Part shown: positions 51,740 through 61,742 of the stretch, one piece after another
How the letters are laid out: each line of letters starts with the position of its first letter
Position numbering within the stretch: position 1 is the first letter of the stretch
Source of the DNA: Micromonospora sp. KC606
Lineage (GTDB): Bacteria > Actinomycetota > Actinomycetes > Mycobacteriales > Micromonosporaceae
Length of the DNA: 64,000 nt
Assembly: GCF_004348675.1 (NCBI RefSeq)
Contig: NZ_SMKN01000006.1
Span: 24,293 to 88,292, forward strand
Reading direction: 5' to 3'
Made by a program: the position numbers and the translations under genes
The notes under the pieces: model-generated
Databases searched by the model: none
The model's input: the letters and a program-made list of their open reading frames with translations, nothing else
What the model was told of the DNA's origin: nothing

Positions 51740-53782
51740 ATGAGGACGATGCACTCCGAGGTTCAGGCGCTCGTCGCCCGCAGCAACCGGCTCGGCGCCG
51801 ACCCGACCACGACCAACTACGCCGGCGGTAACACCTCGGCCAAGGGCGAGACCACCGACCCGGTGACCGGCGGGCCGGTGGAGCTGCTGTGGGTCAAGGG
51901 CTCCGGTGGCGACCTCGGCACCCTCACCGAGGCCGGCCTGGCGGTGCTCCGGCTCGACCGGCTCCGTGCTCTGGGCGACGTCTACCCAGGTGTCGAGCGG
52001 GAGGATGAGATGGTTGCCGCGTTCGACTACTGCCTGCACGGGCGGGGCGGCGCGGCACCGTCGATCGACACCGCCATGCACGGCCTGGTCGACGCCCCAC
52101 ACGTCGACCACCTGCACCCCGACGCCGGCATCGCCATCGCCACCGCCGCCGACGGACCCGAGCTGACCAAGGAGATCTTCGGCGAGCGGGTGCTCTGGGT
52201 GCCGTGGCGGCGGCCCGGCTTCCAGCTCGGCCTCGACATCGCCGCCGTCGCGAGGGCCAACCCGCAGGCGATCGGCGTCATCCTCGGCGGGCACGGCATC
52301 ACCGCGTGGGGGGCGACCAGCGAGGAGTGCGAACGCCACTCGCGGGAGATCATCCGCACCGCGCAGGCGTACCTCGACGAGCGGGGTCGGCCGGAGCCGT
52401 TCGGCGCGGTGGCCGCCGGCTACGAGCCGCTGCCGCCGGCGCAACGGCGGGCCCGGGCCGCGGCGCTGGCGCCGGTCCTGCGCGGCCTGGCCTCGACCGA
52501 TCGTCCGCAGGTCGGGCACTTCACCGACAGCGACGTGGTGCTCGACTTCGTCGCCCGCGAGCGGCACCCCGCGCTCGCGGCGCTCGGCACCTCGTGCCCG
52601 GACCACTTCCTGCGTACCAAGGTCCGTCCGATGGTGCTCGACCTGCCGCCGACCGCGCCGCTGGCGGACACCGTCGCGCGGCTCAGGGAACTGCACGCCG
52701 TCTACCGGGACGACTATCGCGCCTACTACGAGCGGCACGCCGGCCCGGACAGCCCGCCGATGCGCGGCGCCGACCCGGCCGTCGTCCTCATCCCGGGCGT
52801 GGGCATGTTCAGCTACGGGGCCAACAAGCAGACCGCCCGGGTCGCCGGGGAGTTCTACGTCAACGCGATCAACGTGATGCGCGGCGCCGAGTCGGTGTCG
52901 CGGTACGCGCCGATCTCCGAGGCGGAGAAGTTCCGCATCGAGTACTGGGCCCTCGAGGAGGCCAAGCTCGCCCGGATGCCCAAGCCGAAGCCGCTGGCGA
53001 CCCGGATCGCCCTGGTCACCGGGGCCGGGTCCGGCATCGGCCGCGCGATCGCCCACCGGCTCGCCGCCGAGGGCGCCTGCGTGGTCGTCGCCGACCGGGA
53101 CGCCGCCGCCGCCGAGACGGTCGCCGGTGAGCTGGGCGGCGGCGACGTCGCGGTGGCCGTGCCGGTGGACGTCACCGACGCCGAGGCGGTGGCCGCCGCG
53201 GTCCGCGCGACGGTGCTCGCCTACGGCGGGCTCGACCTCGTCGTCAACAACGCCGGGCTGTCGCTGTCGAAGTCGTTGCTGGAGACCACCGAGGCGGACT
53301 GGGACATCCAGCACGACGTGATGGCCAAGGGTTCCTTCCTGGTCTCGCGCGAGGCCGCCCGGGTCCTCATCGACCAGGGGATGGGCGGGGACATCGTGTA
53401 CATCTCCAGCAAGAACTCCCTGTTCGCCGGCCCGAACAACGTCGCGTACGGCGCGGCAAAGGCCGACCAGGCCCATCAGGTCCGCCTGCTCGCCGCGGAG
53501 CTGGGCGGGCACGGCATCCGGGTCAACGGCGTCAACCCCGACGGTGTGGTGCGCGGCTCCGGCATCTTCGCCGGCGGCTGGGGCGCCCAACGCGCCGCCG
53601 TCTACGGCGTGCCGGAGGAGAAGCTGGGGGAGTTCTACGCCCAGCGCACCCTGCTCAAGCGGGAGGTGCTGCCAGAACACGTGGCGAACGCGGTCTTCGT
53701 GCTCACCGGCGGCGACCTGTCCCACACCACGGGTCTGCACGTCCCCGTGGACGCCGGCGTCGCCGCGGCCTTCCTCCGCTGA
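51740..53782 (+). CDS. rhaD: Bifunctional L-rhamnulose-1-phosphate aldolase / lactaldehyde dehydrogenase
   Basis: A 680-aa two-domain enzyme. The N-terminal class II aldolase domain has NYAGGNTSAKGE, then LHPDAGIAIA and GGHGITAWGATSEE, with metal-binding His residues. From about residue 425 an SDR domain follows (IALVTGAGSGIGRAIAHRLA, then catalytic YGAAKADQ). Such proteins split rhamnulose-1-P into dihydroxyacetone-P and L-lactaldehyde and oxidise the latter to L-lactate. ATG 51740 is given; ATG 51749 (MHSEVQAL), better placed after AGGGG, is equally likely. Confidence 0.92.
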   Translation: MRTMHSEVQALVARSNRLGADPTTTNYAGGNTSAKGETTDPVTGGPVELLWVKGSGGDLGTLTEAGLAVLRLDRLRALGDVYPGVEREDEMVAAFDYCLHGRGGAAPSIDTAMHGLVDAPHVDHLHPDAGIAIATAADGPELTKEIFGERVLWVPWRRPGFQLGLDIAAVARANPQAIGVILGGHGITAWGATSEECERHSREIIRTAQAYLDERGRPEPFGAVAAGYEPLPPAQRRARAAALAPVLRGLASTDRPQVGHFTDSDVVLDFVARERHPALAALGTSCPDHFLRTKVRPMVLDLPPTAPLADTVARLRELHAVYRDDYRAYYERHAGPDSPPMRGADPAVVLIPGVGMFSYGANKQTARVAGEFYVNAINVMRGAESVSRYAPISEAEKFRIEYWALEEAKLARMPKPKPLATRIALVTGAGSGIGRAIAHRLAAEGACVVVADRDAAAAETVAGELGGGDVAVAVPVDVTDAEAVAAAVRATVLAYGGLDLVVNNAGLSLSKSLLETTEADWDIQHDVMAKGSFLVSREAARVLIDQGMGGDIVYISSKNSLFAGPNNVAYGAAKADQAHQVRLLAAELGGHGIRVNGVNPDGVVRGSGIFAGGWGAQRAAVYGVPEEKLGEFYAQRTLLKREVLPEHVANAVFVLTGGDLSHTTGLHVPVDAGVAAAFLR

Positions 53783-53928
53783 CCGGGCCGGAGCGGAGCC
53801 ATGAGGAGCAGGGGAGGTTCGATGGGTGACGGGCAGGGTGCGCGGTGGCCCGAGGTGGTGACGGGGCGGGCAGGCGGGCGCGGGCCGTCGCTGGGCAGCC
53901 GGCCCCGCCGGGCCGGGCGGGGTACGCG

Positions 53929-55365
53929 GTGAGCGGCGCGGTCACCGTCGCCGCCGTCGACCTGGGCGCGTCCAGCGGCCGGGTCATGGTCGGCCGCGTC
54001 GACGCCGGGCGGGTGGAACTCACCGAGGCGCACCGCTTCACCAACGAGCCCGTCCGCGTGGGCGACACCCTGCACTGGGACATCCTCCGCCTGTGGCAGG
54101 GCGTCCGCGCCGGCCTGCGGGCCGCCGGTCCGGTGGCGAGCATCGGCGTCGACTCCTGGGCCGTCGACTACGGGCTGCTCGACGCCTCGGGGGCGCTGCT
54201 GGGCAACCCGGTGCACTACCGCGACGCGCGCACCGACGGGGTGGCCGATCGGGTGGCGACGCAGCTCGGCCGGGAGCGCCTCTACGCCACCACCGGCCTG
54301 CAACAGCTGCCGTTCAACACCCTCTACCAACTGGCGGCGGCGGCCGGGACCCCGCAGCTGGCCGCCGCCCACCGGCTCCTGCTCATCCCGGACCTCATCA
54401 CGTACTGGCTCACCGGCCGGATCGGCGCCGAGCGCACCAACGCCTCCACGACCCAGCTGTACGACCTGCGCCGGCGGGCCTGGGCCACGGAGCTGATGGC
54501 AGACGTGGGCATCCGTGCCGACCTGTTCCCGCCGCTGCAGGAGCCGGGCAGTCGGGTCGGACCGGTCCGACCCGACCTGGACCTGCCCGGCACGCCCGAG
54601 GTGGTGGCGGTCGGCTCCCACGACACCGCGTCCGCCGTCGCCGGTGTGCCGGCGGCGGGGGAACGGTTCGCCTACATCTCCTGCGGGACCTGGTCCCTCG
54701 TCGGGGTCGAACTGGACGCTCCGGTGCTCACCGAGGCGAGCCGGCGGGCCAACTTCACCAACGAGTCCGGCGTCGACGGCACGATCCGCTACCTGCGCAA
54801 CGTGATGGGCCTGTGGCTGTTGCAGGAGTCGCTGCGCACCTGGGGGAACGCCGACCTGCCCGAGCTGTTGCGGCAGGCCGCCCGGGAGCCGGCCCTGCGC
54901 TCCGTCGTCGACCCGGACGACCCGGTCTTCCTGCCCCCCGGCGACATGCCGGCGCGGCTCGCCGACGCCTGCCGGCGCGCCGGCGAGCCGGTACCCGACA
55001 GCCGGGCCGCCACTGTCCGCTGCGTCATCGACAGCCTGGCGCTGGCACACCGGCGGGCCGTGCGCCAGGTCCAGCAGCTCTCCGGCCGGGACGTCGAGGC
55101 CGTGCACGTCGTCGGCGGCGGCGCCCGCAACGAGCTGCTCTGCCAGTTGACCGCCGACGCCTGCGGGCTGCCGGTGATCGCCGGGCCGGTCGAGGCCACC
55201 GCGCTCGGTAACATCCTGGTGCAGGCCCGGACCGCCGGCGTCGTCGGCGGTGACCTGGCGGCCCTGCGGTCCCTGCTGCGCGAGACCCAGCGCCTCGACC
55301 GGTACGAACCGCAGGGCGACCAGCCGACCTGGCAGGCCGCCGAACACCGGATGGGTGGTGGGTGA
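53929..55365 (+). CDS. rhaB: L-rhamnulokinase
   Basis: A 478-aa FGGY kinase that phosphorylates L-rhamnulose. The N-terminus VAAVDLGASSGRVMVGRV is diagnostic for RhaB, with SIGVDSWAVDYGLLD and VVGGGARNELLCQLTADACG later. GTG 53929 was chosen because homologues start there; an upstream start at 53845 would add an Arg/Gly-rich run with no family match. The gap of 146 bases after rhaD has no gene. Its stop overlaps the lutA start. Confidence 0.92.
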   Translation: MSGAVTVAAVDLGASSGRVMVGRVDAGRVELTEAHRFTNEPVRVGDTLHWDILRLWQGVRAGLRAAGPVASIGVDSWAVDYGLLDASGALLGNPVHYRDARTDGVADRVATQLGRERLYATTGLQQLPFNTLYQLAAAAGTPQLAAAHRLLLIPDLITYWLTGRIGAERTNASTTQLYDLRRRAWATELMADVGIRADLFPPLQEPGSRVGPVRPDLDLPGTPEVVAVGSHDTASAVAGVPAAGERFAYISCGTWSLVGVELDAPVLTEASRRANFTNESGVDGTIRYLRNVMGLWLLQESLRTWGNADLPELLRQAAREPALRSVVDPDDPVFLPPGDMPARLADACRRAGEPVPDSRAATVRCVIDSLALAHRRAVRQVQQLSGRDVEAVHVVGGGARNELLCQLTADACGLPVIAGPVEATALGNILVQARTAGVVGGDLAALRSLLRETQRLDRYEPQGDQPTWQAAEHRMGGG

Positions 55366-56159
55366 TGCGTGTCGCGTTGTTCGTGACGTGCCTGGCCGAC
55401 ACGCTGTTCCCGCAGGCGGCGATGGCGACGGTACGGCTGCTGGAGCGCCTCGGCCACGAGGTCGTCTTCCCCGAGGGGCAGACCTGCTGCGGGCAGATGC
55501 ACATCAACACCGGCTATCCACACGACGCGCTGCGGCTGGTGCGCCGGCACGTACGGGTCTTCGCCCCGTACGACGTGGTCGTGGCCCCGTCCGGCTCCTG
55601 CGTCGGTTCGGTGCGGCACCAGCACGCCACGGTCGCCCGGGGCGCGGGGGACGAGCGGCTGGCCAGCCGGGCCGAGGACGTCGCCGCCCGCACGTACGAG
55701 CTGTCGGAGTTCCTGGTGGACGTGCTCGGGGTGACGGACGTGGGGGCGTACTACCCGCACCGGGTGACGTACCACCCGACCTGCCACTCGCTGCGGATGC
55801 TGCGGGTGGGGGACCGGCCGTTGCGGCTGCTGCGCGCGGTGCGCGGGCTGGACCTGGTGGAGCTGCCGCAGGCGGAGCAGTGCTGCGGTTTCGGCGGCAC
55901 GTTCGCGGTGAAGAACGCCGACACCTCGACCGCGATGCTCGCTGACAAGATGCGTCACGTGCTGGCCACCGGGGCCGACGTGTGCACCGCCGGGGACGCG
56001 TCCTGCCTGATGCACATCGGTGGCGGACTGTCCCGGCTGCGCGCCGGCGTCCGGACCGTCCACCTGGCCGAGATCCTGGCCAGCACCGAGGCCGGCGTCG
56101 CCGGCACGCCGGACGGCGGAGCGGTCGCGCCGGCACCGACCACGGGAGGTACGAGATGA
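55365..56159 (+). CDS. lutA: Lactate utilization protein LutA, (Fe-S)-binding CCG protein
   Basis: A 264-aa protein with two CCG domains: FPEGQTCCGQMHINTGY and LPQAEQCCGFGGTFAVKNAD, the heterodisulfide-reductase-like iron-sulfur motifs. LutABC oxidise L-lactate to pyruvate. ATG 55365 overlaps the rhaB TGA (TGATG); a GTG at 55362 is also possible. Its presence in the rhamnose operon supplies the step after lactaldehyde oxidation. Confidence 0.92.
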   Translation: MRVALFVTCLADTLFPQAAMATVRLLERLGHEVVFPEGQTCCGQMHINTGYPHDALRLVRRHVRVFAPYDVVVAPSGSCVGSVRHQHATVARGAGDERLASRAEDVAARTYELSEFLVDVLGVTDVGAYYPHRVTYHPTCHSLRMLRVGDRPLRLLRAVRGLDLVELPQAEQCCGFGGTFAVKNADTSTAMLADKMRHVLATGADVCTAGDASCLMHIGGGLSRLRAGVRTVHLAEILASTEAGVAGTPDGGAVAPAPTTGGTR

Positions 56160-57586
56160 CCCGGTCCTTCCTCGGCATGCCGGCCACCGCGCCGCCCGGC
56201 GTCGGGCACCTGCGCGGCTCCGAGCCGTTCCCGGTCGCCGCCCGGCGGGCGCTGTCCGACGCCCAACTACGCCGTAACCTCGGTCACGCCACCGCCACCA
56301 TCCGCAGCAGGTCGGCCGCCGTGGTCGGCGAGGTGCCGGACTGGCCGCAGCTGCGGGCCGCCGGGCGGGCCATCAAGACCGACACCATGGCCCGCCTGCC
56401 CGAGTTGCTGGAGCAGTTGGAGGCGGCGGTCGCGGCGGCCGGCGGCACGGTGCACTGGGCCGCCGACGCGGTGGAGGCCAACCGGATCGTCACCGACCTG
56501 GTCCGGGCGGCCGGCGCGGACCGGGTGATGAAGGTCAAGTCGATGGTCACCCAGGAGATCGGCCTCAACGAGGCCCTGCTCTCCGCCGGGATCGAGCCCG
56601 TCGAGACCGACCTCGCCGAGCTGATCGTGCAGCTCGGCGACGACCGGCCCAGCCACATCCTGGTGCCGGCGATCCACCGCAACCGGGCGGAGATCCGGGA
56701 GATCTTCCTGCGGGCGATGCCGGGCGTGGACCCGGCGCTCACCGACGAGCCGGCGGCCCTGGCCGCCGCCGCGCGGCGGCACCTGCGGCAGACGTTCCTG
56801 AGCACGCGGGTGGCCGTCTCCGGGGCGAACTTCGCCGTCGCCGAGACCGGCACCCTCGCCGTGGTCGAGTCCGAGGGCAACGGGCGGATGTGCCTCACCC
56901 TGCCGGAGACCCTGATCACCGTGATGGGTATCGAGAAGGTCATCCCCACCTGGCGGGACCTGGAGGTCTTCCTCCAGCTGCTGCCCCGGGCGTCCACCGG
57001 GGAGCGGATGAACCCCTACACCTCGATGTGGACCGGTGTCACCCCGGGTGACGGACCGCAGACGTTCCACCTGGTGTTGCTCGACAACGGGCGCAGCGCG
57101 GTGCTCGCCGACCCGGTCGGCCGGCAGGCGTTGCACTGTATCCGCTGCTCGGCCTGCCTGAACGTCTGTCCGGTCTACGAACGCACCGGCGGGCACGCGT
57201 ACGGGTCGGTCTACCCGGGGCCGATCGGGGCGGTGCTCTCCCCGCAGCTCACCGGCGTCGAGGACAACGCCTCCCTGCCGTACGCGTCGTCGCTCTGCGG
57301 CGCCTGCTACGACGCCTGTCCGGTGATGATCGACATCCCGTCCATCCTGGTCCACCTGCGCGGCCGGGTGCCGCACCCGAAGGCCGAGGCGGCGGCGATG
57401 GCCGCCGCCGCCTACACGATGGACCATCCGGCGTTGTACGCGGCCGCGCAGCGCGCCGCGCGGCTGGGCCGGCTCGCCGGCCGGCGGGGGCGGGGCCTGC
57501 CGCCGCCGCTGTCCGGCTGGACCGCCAGCCGCGACCTGCCGGAGCCGCCGCCGCAGACCTTCCGCCAGTGGTGGGCCGAGCGGTGA
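56156..57586 (+). CDS. lutB: Lactate utilization iron-sulfur protein LutB
   Basis: A 476-aa protein. The LUD domain (VMKVKSMVTQEIGLNEAL, then GANFAVAETGTLAVVESEGN) is followed by two ferredoxin-like cluster motifs, CIRCSACLNVC at 328-338 and CGACYDAC at 381-388. GGGAGG precedes ATG 56156, which overlaps the lutA stop. It works with LutA and LutC in L-lactate oxidation. Confidence 0.93.
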   Translation: MTRSFLGMPATAPPGVGHLRGSEPFPVAARRALSDAQLRRNLGHATATIRSRSAAVVGEVPDWPQLRAAGRAIKTDTMARLPELLEQLEAAVAAAGGTVHWAADAVEANRIVTDLVRAAGADRVMKVKSMVTQEIGLNEALLSAGIEPVETDLAELIVQLGDDRPSHILVPAIHRNRAEIREIFLRAMPGVDPALTDEPAALAAAARRHLRQTFLSTRVAVSGANFAVAETGTLAVVESEGNGRMCLTLPETLITVMGIEKVIPTWRDLEVFLQLLPRASTGERMNPYTSMWTGVTPGDGPQTFHLVLLDNGRSAVLADPVGRQALHCIRCSACLNVCPVYERTGGHAYGSVYPGPIGAVLSPQLTGVEDNASLPYASSLCGACYDACPVMIDIPSILVHLRGRVPHPKAEAAAMAAAAYTMDHPALYAAAQRAARLGRLAGRRGRGLPPPLSGWTASRDLPEPPPQTFRQWWAER

Positions 57587-58185
57587 CGGCACGTGAGCTG
57601 ATCCTCGGCCGCCTCCGGGCCGCGCTCGGCGGACCGGAGCCGGTGCCGGTCGAGGTGGCCCGGGACTACCGGGGCGCCGGCTCCGTCGCCGCCGATCTCG
57701 ACGTGTTCGTGGGCCGGCTCACCGACTACCGGGCCACCGTGCACCGGTGCGTCGACGCCGACGTCGCCCGGACCGTCGGCGGGGTGCTCGGCGGCCGGCA
57801 GATCGTCGTGCCGCCCGGACTGCCCGGACACTGGCTGCCCGACAGCGTCACCGTGGTGCCGGACGACGACCTCGGCGTCGAGCGGATCGCCGCCGCCGAC
57901 GGCGTGGTGACCGGCGCGGCGGTAGCGGTCGCCGAGACCGGCACCATCGTGCTCGACGCGGGACCGGACCAGGGCCGCCGGCTCATCACCCTGCTGCCCG
58001 ACGTGCACGTCTGCGTGCTCCGCGCCGACCAGGTCGTCGCCACCGTGCCGGACGCCCTCGCCCGGGTCGACCCGCACCGGCCCCTGACCTGGATCAGCGG
58101 CCCCTCCGCCACCAGCGACATCGAACTCAGCCGGGTCGAGGGCGTCCACGGTCCCCGCAACCTGCATGTCGTCCTCGTCCTGTGA
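57583..58185 (+). CDS. lutC: Lactate utilization protein LutC
   Basis: A 200-aa LUD-domain protein: VAVAETGTIVLDAGPDQGRR and SGPSATSDIELSRVEGVHGP are the conserved parts. GTG 57583 overlaps the lutB stop (GTGA). It closes the long rhamnose-lactate operon that begins at 45369. Confidence 0.92.
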   Translation: MTARELILGRLRAALGGPEPVPVEVARDYRGAGSVAADLDVFVGRLTDYRATVHRCVDADVARTVGGVLGGRQIVVPPGLPGHWLPDSVTVVPDDDLGVERIAAADGVVTGAAVAVAETGTIVLDAGPDQGRRLITLLPDVHVCVLRADQVVATVPDALARVDPHRPLTWISGPSATSDIELSRVEGVHGPRNLHVVLVL

Positions 58186-58443
58186 TCCACCCCTGGTTGC
58201 GCCGTATGGCGCTGACCGCCGTCGCCGAAACCGCCACCTGACGCAACCGGAGGTCGATCACCGGCCGGCACCACCCGACCCACCAGCTGTCCTCGAACCT
58301 GGACGGCGGTGTGTGGCGGCGATGAGCGACGGCCCGCGATGACGGCGACACCGGGCGAGGCAGCGGCATCCGTCCGTGCGCGGGCGGAAGGTCGTGGCGG
58401 CGGCCGGGCAGGCCGACCGCCGCCGAACGGCCGGGCAGGCGGG

Positions 58444-59562
58444 TCAGGCGGTGCTGGCGTCGGCGTAGCGCAACACGGCGCCGACGCCGTGGGCCAGTGG
58501 CACCTCGCCGGGACCGACGAGGACGAGTTCGGCGTCGGTGCCGGCGATGGCCCGCAGGAGCGCGGCGTCGGCGCGTACCCGCTGGGGGTCGTGCACGCCG
58601 AGGGCGCGCAGCGTCTGCTCGTCGGCCGCGACATGGGTGGGGTTGTCGGGGCCGATCCAGAGCGTGTCGGTGGAGGAGGTGTCGTTGACCAGCAGCACGG
58701 TGTCGACCTGCCCGCGCTGGAGTCCGGCCACCACCTCGGCCAGGCCGGTCGGCGCCGTGCCGTCGACGGCCTGCGCCCGGAAGCGGTCGACGACCTCCCG
58801 GTCGTGTCGGTCGGCCACCTCGGCGATCGCCTGCACGGTCACGTCGTCGAGGGCGGTGTTGTCGGCGCCGGCGTGCCGGGATCCGGCGTCGGTGCGTACC
58901 GTCCGGTCGCGCCACCGAACGGGCAGCCGCTCCCGGAACAGTTGTGCTGCCCGGACGTCACCGCCCACCACGATCACCTCGGCGCCCACGGACTCGGCCA
59001 GGTCGGCCGCCGCGGCGGCCACGTCGCCGGCGTTGCGCTCCCAGGACACCTCGGCCGCCTGCTGGTAGCGCCGGTGCGACCAGCCTCCGGCCTGCACCTT
59101 GGTCAGCGGGAAGCTCTCGCCGCCGTGGACGGTGCGCTGGCGGGGCGTGCCGTCGACGGTGAGCCCCGTGAGGTCGGCGCCGGTGCGGTCCGCGAGCACC
59201 CGGACGTGGGGTACCTCGCCGCCGCGTTGGGCGAGCAGCGGCATGGCGTGCGGCAGCGCGCCGACGTGCGCCTCGTCGGTCGGGGGCGGAGCCGGCAGCG
59301 GTTCCACCAGGGCTACCTCCCCCGCCCGGGCGAACAGGGCCAACCCGTGCCGGCCGGGCTCGGTGGGACGGTTACGGACGGCCTCGTCCAGCGCGGCCAG
59401 GGTGGCGGCGTCGGCCCCCTGGCCGGCCAGCGTCGCGCGCAGCGCCCGCCAGCGCAGCTCGACCTCGTGGTCGGCGTTCGCGCCGACCCGGCTGGTGTCC
59501 AGGTAGACCGACGCCCAGGAACCGGGGCGGTTGAAGAGCGGTCGCAGGAAACGCAGGTTCAT
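58444..59562 (-). CDS. Vms1/Rv2629 family protein (baeRF-type release-factor-like domain)
   Basis: A 372-aa protein of the Rv2629 type: N-terminal NLRFLRPLFNRPGSWASVYL, then SWERNAGDVAAAAADLAESV and the C-terminal eRF1-3-like end (IAGTDAELVLVGPGEVPLAH). Relatives are linked to peptidyl-tRNA hydrolysis or ribosome dormancy under hypoxia or stress. It reads toward lutC and has no operon partner. The precise function is inferred from the family. Confidence 0.82.
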   Translation of the reverse strand: MNLRFLRPLFNRPGSWASVYLDTSRVGANADHEVELRWRALRATLAGQGADAATLAALDEAVRNRPTEPGRHGLALFARAGEVALVEPLPAPPPTDEAHVGALPHAMPLLAQRGGEVPHVRVLADRTGADLTGLTVDGTPRQRTVHGGESFPLTKVQAGGWSHRRYQQAAEVSWERNAGDVAAAAADLAESVGAEVIVVGGDVRAAQLFRERLPVRWRDRTVRTDAGSRHAGADNTALDDVTVQAIAEVADRHDREVVDRFRAQAVDGTAPTGLAEVVAGLQRGQVDTVLLVNDTSSTDTLWIGPDNPTHVAADEQTLRALGVHDPQRVRADAALLRAIAGTDAELVLVGPGEVPLAHGVGAVLRYADASTA

Positions 59563-59697
59563 CAGCTCACCTCTCGTCGTTCGTCCCGGTAACTCCTACC
59601 CCGACAGCCCCGGGCGTCACGTCGTCGTCCCGATCGCCACGTCGTGGCGGACCGGTTCGGCGGTCACCGACGGGTGTGTGCCGGCGGGCGTCGCTGG

Positions 59698-59955
59698 TCA
59701 GTCCGGCATGAGCCGGCGCAGGACACCCTTGGCGGTGGCGACGGTGCGGTACGACTGCACCGGGCCGAAGCGGCTCCACGCCGACTCGGCCACCCGGATG
59801 CGGTCGATGCCCTGGGCCAGGTCGCTGCCGGACCTGTTCACCCCGGCTACACCCATGACGGTGCCGCCGAACCACAACGCCGACCCGACGTCGTGGACCG
59901 CCTGGGCGACGGCGTGGTTGTCGGTCGCGGTCATCATCTGCATGATCGGGCTCAT
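59698..59955 (-). CDS. Shortened hypothetical protein, possible pseudogene
   Basis: An 85-aa frame from ATG 59955. HAVAQAVHDVGSALWFGGTV and VNRSGSDLAQGIDRIRVAES resemble the front of a roughly 200-aa actinobacterial hypothetical family. After FGPVQ the text changes (SYRTVATAKGVLRRL) and stops, so the rest seems lost. The membrane segments expected further on are absent. It lies 135 bases downstream of the start side of the Rv2629-like gene. Confidence 0.45.
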   Translation of the reverse strand: MSPIMQMMTATDNHAVAQAVHDVGSALWFGGTVMGVAGVNRSGSDLAQGIDRIRVAESAWSRFGPVQSYRTVATAKGVLRRLMPD

Positions 59956-60248
59956 CCGGATCGGTGTACGGGCGTCAGGTCGATAACCCACCGTAGGATT
60001 CCGAAAGTGTCTCTGGACCATTTTTCCACCCAAACCATCTTTCTTCGCGACGGGGTTCGGCGACGCTGGCGAGGACGGGCCGACCCCGCCGCGCCGGCCC
60101 TCGGCGGATGTGAGGGGCCGGGGGAGGAGGTGGCGCCCCCCGGGATGGACCGACTCGGTCCCGGAGGCTGGCTCCTGGTCGCGTTCGCCGTCGCGGTGGT
60201 GCTGCTACTCCGGCCGGTGGTGCTGGCGCTGTGGCCCGTGCAGCGCGC
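59956..60248. other. Intergenic region, possible small membrane-peptide remnant
   Basis: About 290 bases. A plus-strand frame near 60146 gives one hydrophobic helix (WLLVAFAVAVVLLLRPVV) after a plausible start, but it runs into the opposite-strand MFS gene. No other feature was seen. Confidence 0.35.
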
Positions 60249-61502
60249 TCACGCCGCCCGCGCGGACGGATCGAGGCGGCCCCGGCGCAGCAGCGCCAGC
60301 CAGGTGGCGCCGGCGATCACCATGAGCATGCCGGCGGCGACGGCCACCAACCCGGGTGGGTGCCGGTCGACCAGGATGCCGCCGGCGAGCGAGGACAGGG
60401 CCAGGGCCCCGGTGGCGGTGGCGCTCCACAGTGCCATGAGCCGGCCACGTACGGCGTTGTCGGCATGGTGCAGCAGGATGGCGATGGCCACCGGACCGTA
60501 CAGGACGTCGACGGCCGAGGCGATCGCCCAGCAGGCGAGGGCGAAGCCGACCCCGGGGGCCAGTCCGAACGCGATGGTGGCCAGCCCCTCCCCCAGGCAG
60601 GACAGGCCCAGCACGGTCAGCTGCCGCCGGGTGGGCAGCCGCTGGATGCGGGCGGCGGCCCACAGCAGGACGGCGGCTCCGGTGACTCCCTGCGCCGCGT
60701 AGAACCAGCCGACGCCGCCGTCCCCGAGCCGGTAGGTCCGGGTGGCGAGGAAGGTCATGGTCACGATCGCCGCGCCGAGGCCGAGGCAGAACAGGGCTTC
60801 GACGATCAGCAGGGCGCGGACCTGCCGGTGGCGCAGCGCGTGCCGGACGCCGGCGGCGAGGGCGGTGAGGATGCTGTCGCGGCGGGTCGCCTCGGTGCCA
60901 CCGCGGCGCTGGCCACCGCGTGCCCGCAGGGTGCACCAGGTGGAGGCGAGGAACGACGCCGCGTTGATGACGAACGCCCACCGCCAGCCGAACAGACTCA
61001 CCGCCGCCGCGCCGGCCAGCCCACCCACCGCCTGGAACAGCAGGCCGTTGACCTGGACCAGCGCGCCGAACAGCACGTACTCGTCCGGCTCGACCAGGCT
61101 CGGCATCCAGGCGTTGCGGGCGGCCTGGAAGGTGAAGCCGGTCGCGGCCGAGACGAACGTCAGCGGGTAGACCAGCCAGATCCACCGGGGGCTGTCGGCG
61201 AGCAGGAAGGCGCCGGCGAGCCCGGCGAGTGCCAGGTCGGTGACCACCATGAGGGTACGCCGGTCGATCCGGTCGGCGAGGACACCGGCGAAGCCTCCGA
61301 CGAGGACACCGGGCAGGTACCGCAGGGCGAGGGTGGCGCCGGCGGCCAGAGCGGCGCCGGTGTGGTGGTAGACCATCGCGAACACGGCGACCGCGCTGAA
61401 CCACCCCCCGCACACGCTGATCAGGTTGCCCAGCCACAGCCAGCGGAACTCGGTGCGGTCGGAGAGGACGCCGAGCATCCCGGGCGGCGCTGTCGTGGTC
61501 AC
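60249..61502 (-). CDS. MFS transporter, EntS-like exporter type
   Basis: A 417-aa, 12-segment major facilitator. FRWLWLGNLISVCGGWFSAV at the N-terminus and GFAGVLADRIDRRTLMVVTD (the A-motif loop) match the MFS_3 group that includes siderophore and macrolide exporters. It starts at ATG 61502 and diverges from the RiPP-like genes 240 bases away, so it may export the product or give self-protection. That link is inferred from position only. Confidence 0.87.
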   Translation of the reverse strand: MTTTAPPGMLGVLSDRTEFRWLWLGNLISVCGGWFSAVAVFAMVYHHTGAALAAGATLALRYLPGVLVGGFAGVLADRIDRRTLMVVTDLALAGLAGAFLLADSPRWIWLVYPLTFVSAATGFTFQAARNAWMPSLVEPDEYVLFGALVQVNGLLFQAVGGLAGAAAVSLFGWRWAFVINAASFLASTWCTLRARGGQRRGGTEATRRDSILTALAAGVRHALRHRQVRALLIVEALFCLGLGAAIVTMTFLATRTYRLGDGGVGWFYAAQGVTGAAVLLWAAARIQRLPTRRQLTVLGLSCLGEGLATIAFGLAPGVGFALACWAIASAVDVLYGPVAIAILLHHADNAVRGRLMALWSATATGALALSSLAGGILVDRHPPGLVAVAAGMLMVIAGATWLALLRRGRLDPSARAA

Positions 61503-61742
61503 GTCCGGAGCCTAACGACATCGGCAATCATCACCAAGAGCGTTGACAACCATTTTCATCTGATGACATGGTGTGTGCGGTCCACGGTCGGTGACCGAGG
61601 GCTCACCCAGCTGAGGAGCGGGTGCTGATGGAGCGCTGCGCCAGCTACGCCGCGCTCGTCGCGAGCCAACGGGACGCCGGCGCGCTTCTGGCCGCGGCCC
61701 CGTCGGAAAGTCGTTCCCGAGTCCGGAGGGGAGGTGACATCC

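Noticed and set aside
59644..60702. 352-codon plus-strand frame over the MFS gene end
   Set aside because: It crosses an intact MFS gene on the other strand; only a short hydrophobic patch before 60248 is noteworthy.
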